From Porites lobata (lineage: Eukaryota > Cnidaria > Anthozoa > Scleractinia > Poritidae): a stretch of DNA of 64,000 nucleotides. Positions 1 to 12,900 of this stretch are shown here, one piece after another (the stretch's first letter is position 1; each line of letters begins with the position of its first letter). Position numbers and translations under genes: made by a program. Location of the stretch: positions 124,001-188,000 of the forward strand of contig CALNXK010000107.1 in the NCBI GenBank assembly GCA_942486035.1, written 5' to 3'. The notes below the pieces were generated by a model that was not told where the DNA came from, did not search any database, and saw only the letters and a list, made by a program, of their open reading frames with translations.

Positions 1-910
1 CGGGGAAACCATTCGTGGTGTCGAGCAATGTCGGCTGTTTTCACAGGCTACATTTTTTCCTGTCCCTGGATTTCAGATAAAGGGAAGTGCCATTTTCCCT
101 TCTATCAAAACGCCTGGAACAGAAGAACCGAAAACGGAGACAAGTTTCTCTTCCGTTGAACAAGTTTCAACTTGTTATACGAGGGCCATCTAAGTGCTTT
201 ACAAGTCCACTTGTGGATAGACGCTTGTATACGTTAACGACATGTGTGTAGACACAGTCATAGGCATGTCTACACTACACCGTACAGCTTTTTTATGTCG
301 ACATTTAAACCTATCCGGTATAGAGTGTTTTCACATGACGTCACGGCGGCCATATTGGTGTTCCAAACAATGAAACGGCGGCCATGTTGGTGCCCCAAAC
401 CAGTTCTCTGGGAGTTGAACTCCTTTCTTAAGTTATGTAAACGCTTTCTTTTGTTCCAAAAATTTGCATAGATTTTGGTCACGTGAGTGAAAACACTCTA
501 CACTCTATAGTGAGAACACTTCTATTCACACTGCGCCAAAGAGTGGCAGAGAAACCTATCCCGCGCGGCGTTTCGCTCCGTTAAAGAAACCGCGCTGAAA
601 TCACTATTCTCATGCGCGAACAGAAACTCCTTTCCCATATGCTGGTTGACACTCCAACGCAACAGCTACCGGTATAGTGCAGACATAGCCTAATTGTTGC
701 TGTGTTATTTCCGGCAGACATTCAATGGTGCGTATACATAACGTCATTAGAGATCAGGGAATAGTAAAAAAAGTATTTGGGGATTCAGCAACCCTAAAGG
801 TTAACCTGTACAAGATGAACCCCTATAGATCTTAGGGGGGTAAAATCTCTTAATTCATAATAAATTATAACTATTTTATAAACAGACCGTTACTATTTAC
901 TCTATATTAG
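1..910. other. Region downstream of the WAKE stop codon
   Basis: Contains the end of the minus-strand gene's 3' UTR and intergenic sequence. Apart from one fold-back element at 321-500 no gene is visible. No canonical AATAAA was found on the minus strand here, so the WAKE 3' end is not defined. Confidence 0.5.
321..500. mobile_element. 180-bp MITE with 14-bp perfect terminal inverted repeats
   Basis: TAGAGTGTTTTCAC at 321-334 is matched by its exact reverse complement at 487-500. The inner part has two CGGCGGCCAT motifs. No coding capacity. Confidence 0.75.
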
Positions 911-3900
911 TCAAACGCTTGTAAAATAACCAGAAGACGATGCTGCAAGAGCCTCTGAACGTAACCTCAGAAACAGCTTTCCTCGTCGCCAAGGGTTCTG
1001 AAGTTGAAGGAGTTTAAAATCGTCTCTAAAACACTTTTCCTGTCCACCAATCACCGCTACTAGACACAAGTCTTTTGTTTTCTGCTCGGAAAGTTGTGTA
1101 TGCCGGCGTGGCACAGATTTGTCTCTGTCTTGACATTTCTTGTGAAGCTGTTGCACGACCATTTTCACTACCTGGTCTGCCCTTGTGTTGGGAGTGACAT
1201 GGAGCTAATAGAACAATAGAAATACAGTTGGCACTTTATCCCTTTAAACCCTAAGATCAAAATTTGAATTCTCATTTGTTGCCCCTTTACATTTCCTACA
1301 GAAATAGTGGGGAGAAGTTGATAAAATATCAAGCAAATTCATCTTGTGTGATCATGTCCGTAATTCTCATGACCACTCTGTTTTACAAACAATGATATCA
1401 CAAGGAGAAATTTGATGCTGATCTCTCTTAGGGCTTAAAGGGTTAAACGGACACCCGCTTGATACGGACTCCTCATTACAGTCAAACCCCGTTAATACGG
1501 ACACTGCGGGGACCATAGAAAGTGTCCGTAATATCGGGGTATCCGTATTAAGGGGATTGGACTTGAATCCGGATTCTTTTAGTCACGTGACATATCTTAT
1601 CCGTAGATGACCGATGACACTAGCCTGTGCCAGGCTCTCGGTCATCATCATCTTTTAGGTCACACCATTCTGGTACAAAGAAAAAATGAAATACAAGAAA
1701 CTATAGAGAACAAAATATACTATTTTTAAATCAGTGTGCGACAGCCGAAGTACTCCACGACTCCGTCTCTCCCCAGCCCCACGCGGTTTTTTTCGCAACG
1801 TTTCTCCATCCCTTTCCTCGCGATCTTGAATGACACTTGATGTGTCATATACGATATCAGGACCACTCCATGTATCAGTGCGGTTCTTTAGAGTGGGAAG
1901 ACGTTATGCTCGGGAGATGTCGTCAATAACGTGAGTAACTGTTTTTATACCCTAAATCCTCCTCAATTACGAACGCTAGCTAACGTTTCAAGCAAAAACC
2001 AGTTACTGAACTGAGTTCTCACCCTATCAACGTATCTCTTCATGTCTACCTAAAATTGTCGAGTAGTTAAACAGTTGAGTCAGTGTGATCTACAATTTAA
2101 TTATCAGGAGATTAGGAGCTCACTAACTAACGACGGCGACGCAACCACAACGTGAAAAAAAAAATATATAACTCTATTACGTTCATCACACTTTTTGGTA
2201 CATTTCTTTGCCGCCTTCTGCACAACTACGACGTGAAATTTCCTAATGCGACGTTAAATGGCGGACTGACTGAATGAGTGAATTCTCAGGTATCCAACCC
2301 AAGTTAAGGAGAAAGAAATCCCTAATGGTGCCGTCGATTGGAGAAAGCTCGGATTTCTAACTTTTATTTCAATTTGACAGCAGTTAGAGGACTCATTTGA
2401 TTTTTAATACTGCTATTTTCCAATGCTGTATGCTGCTGAAGGACAACACGCACAGATTATCATTGTCATGTGTTTACGTAAAACGCCGCATTACGTCACG
2501 TCGCAGTCGTGCAAAGAAAGTGTGCTGCACGTGCAGCACACTTTTTTTCGTTTTGTTTGTTAACTTATTGCGCTTTGACGCTCTCGCTGCTGTCACCGTC
2601 GTCGTTACTAACATTTCCTATTACTTTACCGTAACAGATGCTCCGTTAGGAAGGCTGGTCTCTCCCGCCGTATGAATTTGAATCACGCCAAGTTTTGGAC
2701 TATTCACCACTGAACCTGAGGACAATAAACGCACAATAAATAGGCTTGCACTGGACACTCGAACTTTATCTGGCAACTCAAGTCTTTTGGCAATGATGGA
2801 ATAGCTTATTACATATGGTAAGTTTGAGGTAAACTTCTTCTTTACTTGGCAAATAGTTAATCGCAAGTATTAATACCATGAATGAAACGACTCATGCGTG
2901 AACTGCTCAAAATATAAACGCCGTTTTTATTTCATCGGGCCAGTAAGCGCATAAGGCAGCAGCAGCCGTCAAAAACGTGATTCTACGTTTATGTTGGTAA
3001 CTTGAGGGGTCAAAACAACCCCAAAAGAATAAATTCAGTTTCAACTGCTCAAGTTGAAAACCTGACTGCAAGGACTCCATCGTATTTTTTAATTAATTGT
3101 ACAAAGCTGTTTCCTGCAACGTTGTAGAGACAGAGGAGTTTAAAAAATCGTAAACAACCATACTGCACGCTCGCTTCGACAGCTCTGCACGCTCAACACC
3201 TTTGCACGTGCTGTAAAACGCACGTGTTCAACTAGCGCAGAAAAACAATAACATCAACATCAAGAAAACGTCAGTCTTTAGGCCCCGTCCACACGAATCC
3301 GGACATGTTTAAACCCGCTTATTTTTTATCCAGATTCGTGTGGAAAAAAACCGTTCTTAAACCGTTCTGGAGAGTGGTTTCAAAACACAACAGGTTCGGT
3401 GTCCAGATTCACTGGTTTCGCGTTGGATGGACGGAAGGCCGATTCGTGTAAAAAAAAAAGTAGTAAAAAAAAAAGTAGGCGGTCTCAAAAATGGATCAAT
3501 TTAGGTTTCTGGGAAACTGACCCTAAGTCAACATCAACACTTACACAACACTTAAAGGAAAATGTTGGGTTAGGGGAGGGGTAGGTGGGCAGTTTCCCAG
3601 AAACCTGAATTGATCCAAACGTATCAGGATTCGTGTGAATGTAGCCTGAGTTTATCTTCTCGGTTAAACTCGGCTGAAATTCGTCGAGTAATTGCTGCAA
3701 AATTTCGGCTCAGAGAGCGGACCGAAATTTCAGCCCAGGCTAAAATTCCGCTGAAATTCGCCAGGGAATCGGCCCTTAAAGCTCTACCAACTTTACACAT
3801 TTTTTAAAAAACTGATCGATTTGCTAGGAATGGTTTTACCCTGGGAAGAATACGTTTTATTGCATTCACATAGTATCAACTCTCTCTCTTCCGAAGGGGC

Positions 3901-6900
3901 CTCTTTAGGGAGCTTAAGCTACAACGAGTGAATTTGCGCTGTTTCAAACTTTATCGCGCTTATTCCATCTCGTTCAATTCATCAAATGTTGCAAATTTTT
4001 TTGGGAGTTGAATTCTAAAGGACTGTATCAAAGTTCAGGAAAAGAATAAGAAAGTTGTTGTCTTGTGTTCCCGTCCTCGACAAAACGTGAAATTAGGCAC
4101 TTTCACGTTGTAGTCGGGCAACAACGGCCGATAGAATTGTACCAAGAAGCGTGATGCACGTGCAAAGTTGTTGTTTTGCTAATCTAAACCTATTGGTTTT
4201 CTGCCGTTCTCGTTGCAGTCGACGAGAGGCAAAATTAAAAGCGCGGGGGGGCGATAGAAATCGAGGTGGAGGAGAGAGGCATAATGTAATTAACTTACTC
4301 CGCCCATTGCAAAGTACTTTCCCCTTCAAATCTGACGAACAAACGCAACATTGGCCATCACCATGAGAGAGCGAATAGTCGAACACTTCGACCAGCGGTA
4401 TTCCACCTCGGACCTGCCGATCTCTGGCGTAATGAAGCGCGTCTAATATCCACCGCATTCCCTGCCATGTCTCGTCTAACTCCTACAAAAACATTCCATA
4501 AACATATCACACAAATGAATAGCCCATTTTACAGATACAGGTGAAAACGAGGCGGGGGGACCCTTCCTGCTTATGTTGTTCTCATACAACTTAGCATTTT
4601 TGAATTCGAGTATTTTTTAACCCTTGTAGTGGGCAACCCTGGTAGTAGGCAACACTTTCATGCGCACTACCCTAAAATCCGCACAATTTGCTTCCCAAAA
4701 CCTTGGAAAAATAATTCTGCCAGGGAAGGCTTGATTAGCTACTTGCTTACTCACCCGCTGAAAATTTAAAAGCTGGTCCTGTCGTGCTTTAGCCAGCTGT
4801 ACTTCGCGAGCTGAAAATGCCTTGAATAAGAAGAAAAAAGAACGACAGATCATTAAGGGTTTTTTAAAACGTCGAACTTCACTATCACATGTGCCGAAGC
4901 TAATAATGCAAATGCGCGAGAAGGTTTAGGTCAACAACTATGATATCGAAATCAGTAGCAAATAAGTAGCGAGTGTCGTAAAATTTTCAAGTTTCCTTTG
5001 CACTACTGCAAAAGTTGCGTATTCAACTGACAAATTGTGCGCTACCTCTCTTAGTGACTGCTGTGAAATAACAGTGTCCATATCCAAAACTGACGAGAGT
5101 CGAGAATAATGACAGATAAATTCTTGCTGGTATGTGTACATGTGAACTGAAAAAAACAAACAAACAAACAAACGAAGTTATAGTCGTCTTTAGAATTCCC
5201 TCAATCAACTGTGAGGGGGAGGGGGCAAGGAGTGCCATAGCCTTTCGGTACCCCCGATGAATTGTGAGTCTAAATGAAAGCAAACCTACGGGAACGGGGG
5301 AGAGGGGGCCATGACCTGGATGAAAACAAACCTAAGGCAGCAGAATGTTATTGTGCTTTTGTTAATTCCCGGGATTATTTTGCTATACAGCCAAATCTTT
5401 CTACGACGGACATTGCTGCGACCGCAGCAGAGATGTCCCCGTAAATTGAGAATCACACCAACGAGCTTTAGGTGGCTGTTTTAGGGCGGTATCTATTACA
5501 GCGATTTTCGTATGACCTTGAAATGAAAACGCGCGGACAAAGCAGAAACAACAAACGAACGGAAATAGAGCGATTTGATTGGTTATCGAACGGATTCAAA
5601 CGCGCGTGGCTTTTGGTTGGTTAAGCGAACGCCCGGACGAAAAAACTTCATGCCCGAAGAACTTTCTAGAAATCAATCGGTACTTCGCTTTGACGTCATA
5701 CTGCAACACGATTGGCCAATCGAACAATGCCTTCTCCATACTAGGGTTTTCTTTGGCGGGAAAACGAAGAGTCCATTTTTCGATCTTTTCACCCACTGGC
5801 TGATAAAACAAATAACCAACACTTACCGAAACCAATCAAATCGCTCTACTTCCCTGCGTTTGTGGTTTTTGTTTTGCTCGCGCGTTTTCATTTCAATATC
5901 ATACGAAAATGGCTCTATTTTAAAGTTTCACTCAGTTTGGTGGCAGTACCTATCCTTTGAATTTTGATAAATTTCGTGACATATGCAGCTCCTTTAACTG
6001 AGCAAAGTACCAACAACTTACTCATTTCAAAGGTTTGAACTGACAGAGAGATGTAGTTTTTCTGCGATGAGAGCGAGTCCTGCTGCCCTGGTGCACTGCA
6101 CACTTCCTCCGGAGGGGGAAACACGATAATAAATGAAACATTCTCGTCCAGTTCAACAACTTCACGGTCGTATATTCTGTGAAGCTGCGACGCCTAACAA
6201 ACAGAAAAACAACACGACGAGAGTCACCTCTGCAGTATAGGCTAGAAATCAACAAAAAAATCTTGTTTTTATTTTAAGCAAGTCGAATGAGCGACTAAAC
6301 AATACGCTTCAGTTGTTCTGCTTAGTAGGCTATCAAATGTGGCCATTCACTTGTAAACTATTGACAAGTACTGCTTCTCTGTCTCTGTTTTTGTATTGGC
6401 AGTTTACAACCAAACATTTGAAGGTGTAAATAATATTCTAAAGCGCGACAATTTATTTATTCCTTTCACTTTGTACAAGATGGCGTCTGTGTCAAGTTTG
6501 GAAAGAAGTGGAAAAAAGTGTAAACGTACAAGAAATTGGATTGGAATTTCGGCCATCTTCAATTTTAAATTAATAACCATAACGTTAATCGCTTGTCTAG
6601 AATGACCTTTTTCCCCTACAGAACAATAGCAGCAACCAAAAAAAATAATCCAAATTTTGTACAAAAATACGCGACTTTCCTATAAGCTTCTTCTTTTCCA
6701 TAGCTTGACAAAAAGAAATGAATTTTGACTTTCTTTCGAACAATTTAAGGTCAGTTTGTTCTTACAGAGGAGATTTTCTTTAATCATCTATCAGTAAGTA
6801 GCATACCTCTTTACTGATTCCAACTTTTTCCATTAAAGATTCGGCGGCTTTGGCCACTAGAGCTTGAAATTCATGCGCCGTTTTTGATGGCTCTTGTATT

Positions 6901-9900
6901 CCCTCCTTTGCACAAAAAAAGAGTACTCTTATTATAAACATGCCAAAACCTTTTTCTATTAGTCTTCCTTGTTTTCTGTATTCTTTACTTCCCAGTTTCA
7001 TTAGCCTGCGTGTCCAGCTGGTTAAGGAAGTTGCACGCGCGCGATCTAGAGGTGCGTGTGAGGGATGTGCTTTTCACGCTTCGCGCTCTCTCCGCGCTTC
7101 TCACGACTAAAAATCCCATTCTCCTTTTTAACGCCTGCCTCATAAATGATTTCTTTCCAAATACGCAGCTTTGCTATTCTGTGTTCTTCTGCGTTTTGTT
7201 TCTGAAGACTTCATATATAAAATTAGTTTACACGCACGCGATGATACATCTGTCACCGCTGACTTCGTGTATACAAAAATGTCTTCTTTTGGGAAGGAAA
7301 GGCTAAGGGGTTTTCAGTTCTGAGCAATTTCTAGTTCAGTTCCTAATTTATCTACGCCATTCAGTTCTTTCAGCTGTTTCAAATGTTCAAAGTTTGGGAA
7401 AAAAGTTAATGTACATAAAATACAAGCGCCTTTTAAACGGTCATACGCAAATCGAAATTGTTGTGAGGCAATGTTGGCACATACTGGCACCATACCCCTC
7501 TTCTGTTAAACCAACTCACCTTCAAGGAATCTAGTGTTTGAAGCCACTGCCATTCCTCTCTGCAGACGCAAAAATTACACGAGTTTGAATCACGTTTCAG
7601 GACGATTCTCAGTGCAGAGACCCTCTAGATTTGAGGACATACTCTCCAAAAAAAAAGATACCCTTGGAAACTTTATTGTACATTTATTCACCAGAAAAGT
7701 TAACACAGTAAATTTTCATTGAAGGAGGTTAAGCCCTCTCAAGATCGCAAAATGAATACACTTCTAACATTTGATAACATAATTCTGTCACCACTACTTT
7801 TTCGCTAAACGAAGAAAGTGAAAAACCTTTCTTTTGAAAATGATTTTATTTGCATGAAAATAAAAAATCACTTTCATATCAGTGGATTCGCACTTAGCCT
7901 CGCTTTGAAACAGAGGCCTGGGACACTAAACACAAAAATAGCCTATTCCTTTACTTTCTAAGGTACCATTCCAAAAGCCTCATTTTAAGATTCATTTTTT
8001 GATTGCTCAATTTTTTTCCCACTCAGTTACATCTTGTGATGTCAGGCCCCTGCTTGAAATGATGAATTACAGAATAATTTCTGGGATATTTTAAAATTAA
8101 ATTAATAATAATTTCCTCACCTGGACACGTTAGGGTTATCTCGTATCTTTACATGCGGAAGAACATTAGGACAGTTTTCCTGCACCACGACGTGAATCGC
8201 ATCAACAAACGTTCTGAGCTTCAGATACCCAATGTAAAGACCCCTGTGTAAGAGAAAATAACCAACTTATGATGACACAACAATCTTTCAAGAAACAAAA
8301 TGTCGTTTCCTTCAGCGTCAAGTTATTCGATTCATCGTTTTCTTATCAGGCTAAGACTTTTTAAAACCAAGAAGATTATGATAAAGATGACGAAAAGTAA
8401 ATTATCCCCTCGATTTTCGCGATTTGTTTGCCTTTTTAAAGGTTAACCCATATACCCTTCAGTATGTCTCTTTAGATTTGAACCACACTGCCCCCCCTCC
8501 CCCAGCCCATCCCCAAATACACTGGCTGTACGCTAACACATTTTTTTTAGTCAACAAACCGACCCCAATGGTTCCTTTTAACTCTATGAAAATGGCATTC
8601 ACACTCATTCTTTTCGGCACCTTCGTTGCCATTGTGAAACATAATCACTTAAGAAGCAAAAAAAGAGCTTTTTATTTCAAATCGCTTAGCGCCAGCGTGG
8701 GTTTTTTTAGTTCACCAGAAATTGAGAATCAAAATTTGTTTATGTTCGAAATATTTGAGAAAAAATGCCACCTCTGTAGTATTGTGTCAGTTTTGCTTCC
8801 TCCCTTAAAATTTCGAATCAGTAATCTCACCTTTCGAGGCACTTTTTACTGTTTTCAAAATATTGTATCTTTTCCTAAAAGATAAAAGGAAAAAATTAAT
8901 GAAGAATTGACTGTGATTTTCAACTACAGATGCCTTTCAAGACAAAAACAATCCGGTCAAGACTGCACGTACCGCATAACAGAAGCTCGTGAGTGACTTG
9001 AAACATGTAATCTATTATTTACTTTTGATCCTGGATGAAATTCGTATATTTTGCGCAATTTAATTTCCTGAGCAATGCTTTTCACTGTGGTGAACGGTAA
9101 TTTTGTCGTAATGGGAAACCTCATTCATCCCTATACGTTACGTAGAACTTTGTGTGTACTGACTGAGTACGACCTGCGTATTTAATTAAGTAAGTAGCGG
9201 TGTACCAAGTACTTTAATGTACGGTAAAACGGGCGGCAAAAACGTGCAACTTGTTTTGCAACATTGCTGGAAAACGAGTTCAAAAGCGATGATGTGCGTT
9301 TTACCACCCACGCTCAAACCTTCCTTGCAATAAATTAGATTGTTGCAAGTTGTGTGAATACTGACATCAGATTGGATAAAATTACGAGGGAGTCACGCCA
9401 TACCCAGGACTTGCGTCACTTGCTGCAAAACAGGTTTGCCTGCGCAACATGTACAGATTTTGTTGCAAGAAAAAATAGAACTGCTCTCAACTTTGCAACA
9501 ACTTTTCGCAACCTGCCACAACCTGGTTTGCTGCGAGACAGGTCTGATTCGCAGGCGCTACAACGCGCAGCATCGCTATTTAATTCGTTTTGCAGCAATT
9601 TTGCAAAACAAGTTGCACTATTTTGTAGCCCGTTTTACTGCAGCTTTATGCAGTGAGATTTGTTCTGACCTGAACGGAAGAGAGGAGCATCTCTGATGCA
9701 GAGAACAGCTCATCCTGTAAGCCTGCTTGCAGGGGACAAGTCTGTATCTTCTTTTGAAGCTTACTTAAAGACAACCACTTTAAAGACATGATACGTGGCT
9801 TGAAGGAGCTTGCCTGCTGATCATGACAGTACATGAAGAAAATGAACTTATTTTACGAATGAATGACGGGTACATTAAGTCGTAGTGTATGTACGTTCAA

Positions 9901-12900
9901 TTTGAATCGTGCAGTTCAATCGATAAAACTACATCACTGCTGCTATTCGCCTTTTACAGGCTTGATTATCATCCAGCGTTTAAGAAATAAGAGGCGACTT
10001 TCAAATGAATATACACTTTCATGGCTAACCTCCTGCATGTTCAGGCGAAAACGCACTAGGGCTGATCCATCTCTCGTTGATTCACTTGCTCTTTCGTTCG
10101 GTTGTTCGTTCGTTCATTCATTTATTAGGTCAGTCAGTCAGTATATGATTCACGTTTTCATACATTCCTGCTGCATGCACAGGCGAAAACGTGCTAGAGC
10201 TGATCCATCTCTTACTCGTTTGTTCGTTCGTCCGGTCATTCATCCATTTATTAATTCTGTCAGTCAGTCTGTCAGTAAGTCAGTCTCCTGAGACAAAACG
10301 GCCGCCGCGTGACAAAGGTCCATTGACCAAGCTTGTTCAGTCAAGATGGCTGTATATTGGCCTAGTTTTTTTTTTTTTTTAGAGGGTTGGGGGAGAGACG
10401 GTTATTGTGGCCAATATCCAGCTATCTTGACCTCAGACTTGGCCAATAACGCATTTTTCTTCACTCCCCGCCCTCCAAAAGTTCAATTGTGTTGCAGCTT
10501 TACCAGAACTAAAATCCTACTTACTATAACATAATTGACAGCAACAATCAGAGTACTGCCATTCCTGTCTTTGACCGGCTTGTGGTGCAGTCTTCCGAGG
10601 TCTTGCTTGCCAAGAGCTCCCTGAAGACAATGACAAAAACACGCAACTTTCGATTATCATTGGCGGTATGAATAGAGTGAGAAAAAATATGCATTGTGTA
10701 AAAACATTAAATGTAAACGCGAATGGGTTACCCACAGAACATCTAGTAGCTAATAAGAACTTGCTTCATGAGAAGTTCTTTTTTTTTAGAGAGGGAGGAA
10801 ATTCCCATAACTTGGGGTATAGCCGGCGATAATGGTGACACGCAAGCGCTCTCGCCAATGCGCTTGTAAGATTAAATCTTAAAACTCAATAGAAGCCACT
10901 GAATGGTGTCTGACTGTCTAGCAATACAGTGATGACGAGTAATTAAACATGCAAGGTCATGCAGTATACTTGTAGAACTCGGTGTGAAAGTGAATCAAAT
11001 CCGAAAGTACTACCTATCAACTAGAGGTAATCTTTGATTAAGGATCCGCGTTCGTCACTTACGGAAAATTACGGAAACGAAATCGAGTCGAAAGGAGTCC
11101 AGTTTCCCGGCGGAGGTGCCCCCGATAAAATCAATAGGGGCGGCTAATTTGCAGTCGCCCGTGATAGCTCGAAAATTCTTCCTTGGTGCCACAGGAACAC
11201 CAGATTAAGATGCGTTCTGACGAACTCGAAAAAGCCCCATGCACCAAATTGAACTTTTGCTTAGCGATGCAGACAACAATTTGATAAAATGATATACAAA
11301 CCGTTGTAGACATAAACCTGCTCCTACCTGAAGAGTATCAGCAGCTTGGAGTAGTTTACATCTAAACAGTACTGACGTTGATGATGATTTTTTCTCAATC
11401 TCATGTTTTAATTTCTTCACATCTTTCCACGTACACGCAACCTGAGATAAGATAATCATTAACGGCCTTGTAAGTGGTTCTTATGGCTTTCTTTTTGTTT
11501 TATTTGTTAGATGGTGCAGTTAAGAAAAGGTACTTAGGTACCCTGTTGTAACTGACATAAAAAAATCCAAACAAAACAAGAAAAAAAAATCGATCAATTT
11601 TTCTGCAGGAATTTGCAAATTCCTGTAATAAGCGTCGTGCTGAATATTAATAGCGGAGCCAGTATTGATATAAAAATTGGAAGCCTATTGATGTAAGAAA
11701 ATTTGATTATGACCGTACGTCCGTACAGACTCTGGGGGAGGGGGAGAAGAGACTCTGTAAGGGAGGGGAAGAGAGTCCGAGACATGCGGCTTGCATTTGT
11801 TTTGACGTAAAATAGCCAATTAACAACCAAAGCAGTTTTTCCTGTAAATTTTCTGGCGTTTCACCTATGACAAAAGGAGGGGATGGAAAAGGGTGCAGAC
11901 TAATGTTGAAGGCGTTATGCGTAGGAATACACAAATGAGATGGTGAAAAAGCAAGGCATCGTGTTACAAGCATAGGACAAAACAATAATCCACAAGGACA
12001 ACAGCTGATGGCAGTTTGTACCTTCATGAACCAGCAGAAGTCTTGAAGAAAAGTGCTGGGGTGATTGTCGTCCACTTCAATTATTGGGATATTTTCATCC
12101 ACCGTTACAAGAAGCTTTTCATCATCAGTGAATAAAAGGGAAGCCAGGTACACACCTCTGAAAGAGAAAATGACATTATTTTTTTGCCCCGTATCAGTAC
12201 ATCACACACTGTATAACAAAGAGGCCCTCACAGTTAGGACTTTCATCACAATTATTGAAATCAACCCATCATTTACCCTCCAAACCAACAAAAGGTTGAC
12301 CACGCCATCCGGAGTCTAAGTACAGTATATATGTATATAAATATATTTATATAAATTTTGACATCCCACGAGAGTTAGGATCAGTGAAAATGCTGAGGCA
12401 CCTAGGTTTTCATCCTTTATTACCCCAGAAGAATAGAGTGTCTAATCATTTACAGATGCAGAGAAGGGGGTTTGTCTGTTGCAAGGTTACCTCCAGTGGT
12501 TTATCGCTAGTACCCACTTATAACACGGCAACTGGCAGGACGTCCCTTAGAATTATGTTGCAAAGACACACTTGTGAACCCTGGTGGATCTAGTCAACGA
12601 GAAGCAAAGACAGCCCAATCACACCCAACCTCCACATACGAAGGCTTCAATTTGAACCCCAGTCTTGGCAACTTAGACTAAAAGGCAAGCAAACTGATGC
12701 CAGTTCACATTTTATTAGGAAGTTGGAGATTTTCTCTAACATCCTACCTTTTCAAATTTCTAGCAAATTTTGGCGCTGAGTGGAAGAGTAAATTGGTGTA
12801 TTTTGTAAGGCTCTTTTTCATGGCTGATTTCCTACTTGTCCTTGGGGAAACTCCACCATCAGATCCTGCATGCAAAAAAAGTAAACAAAAAATATTAAGT

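Larger units (their letters stand above)
911..2715 (-). other. ANKFN1: C-terminal Ras-association-like domain of WAKE (exons 29 and 30)
   Basis: The two last exons join in phase 0 to read NSPKLGVIQIHTAGETSLPN, then NGASVTLHVTPNTRADQVV, then a helix (KMVVQQLHKKC) and LCLVAVIGGQEKCFRDDFK, then LQLQNPWRRGKLFLRLR. This is the beta-beta-alpha-beta ubiquitin fold with the E-R/D-D..PLQ..W..G.F.LR ending typical of RA domains. The acceptor of the last exon (after ATTAG at 1205-1209) was chosen because only it preserves the LHVTP strand. Stop TGA is at 911-913. Confidence 0.8.

Noticed and set aside
4093..4298. Unspliced read-through ending of WAKE after exon 28
   Set aside because: A strong GTAAGT donor lies at the exon end, and splicing to 2630-2715 joins in phase to the RA-like domain; the read-through tail is not protein-like.
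5575..5967. Plus-strand open frame of 130 codons
   Set aside because: It lies inside a terminal-inverted-repeat element and does not resemble a transposase.
8424..8885. Plus-strand open frame of 153 codons
   Set aside because: It overlaps the 44-nt WAKE exon on the other strand and has no recognisable protein character.
8940..9060. An 8-nt micro-exon bridging WAKE exons 20 and 22
   Set aside because: The 44-nt exon at 8831-8874 has correct phases and matches the family sequence, so the micro-exon is unnecessary.
9863..10291. Plus-strand open frame of 142 codons
   Set aside because: It spans the tandem duplication and tetranucleotide runs, which explain its repeated Phe/Val/Ser sequence.
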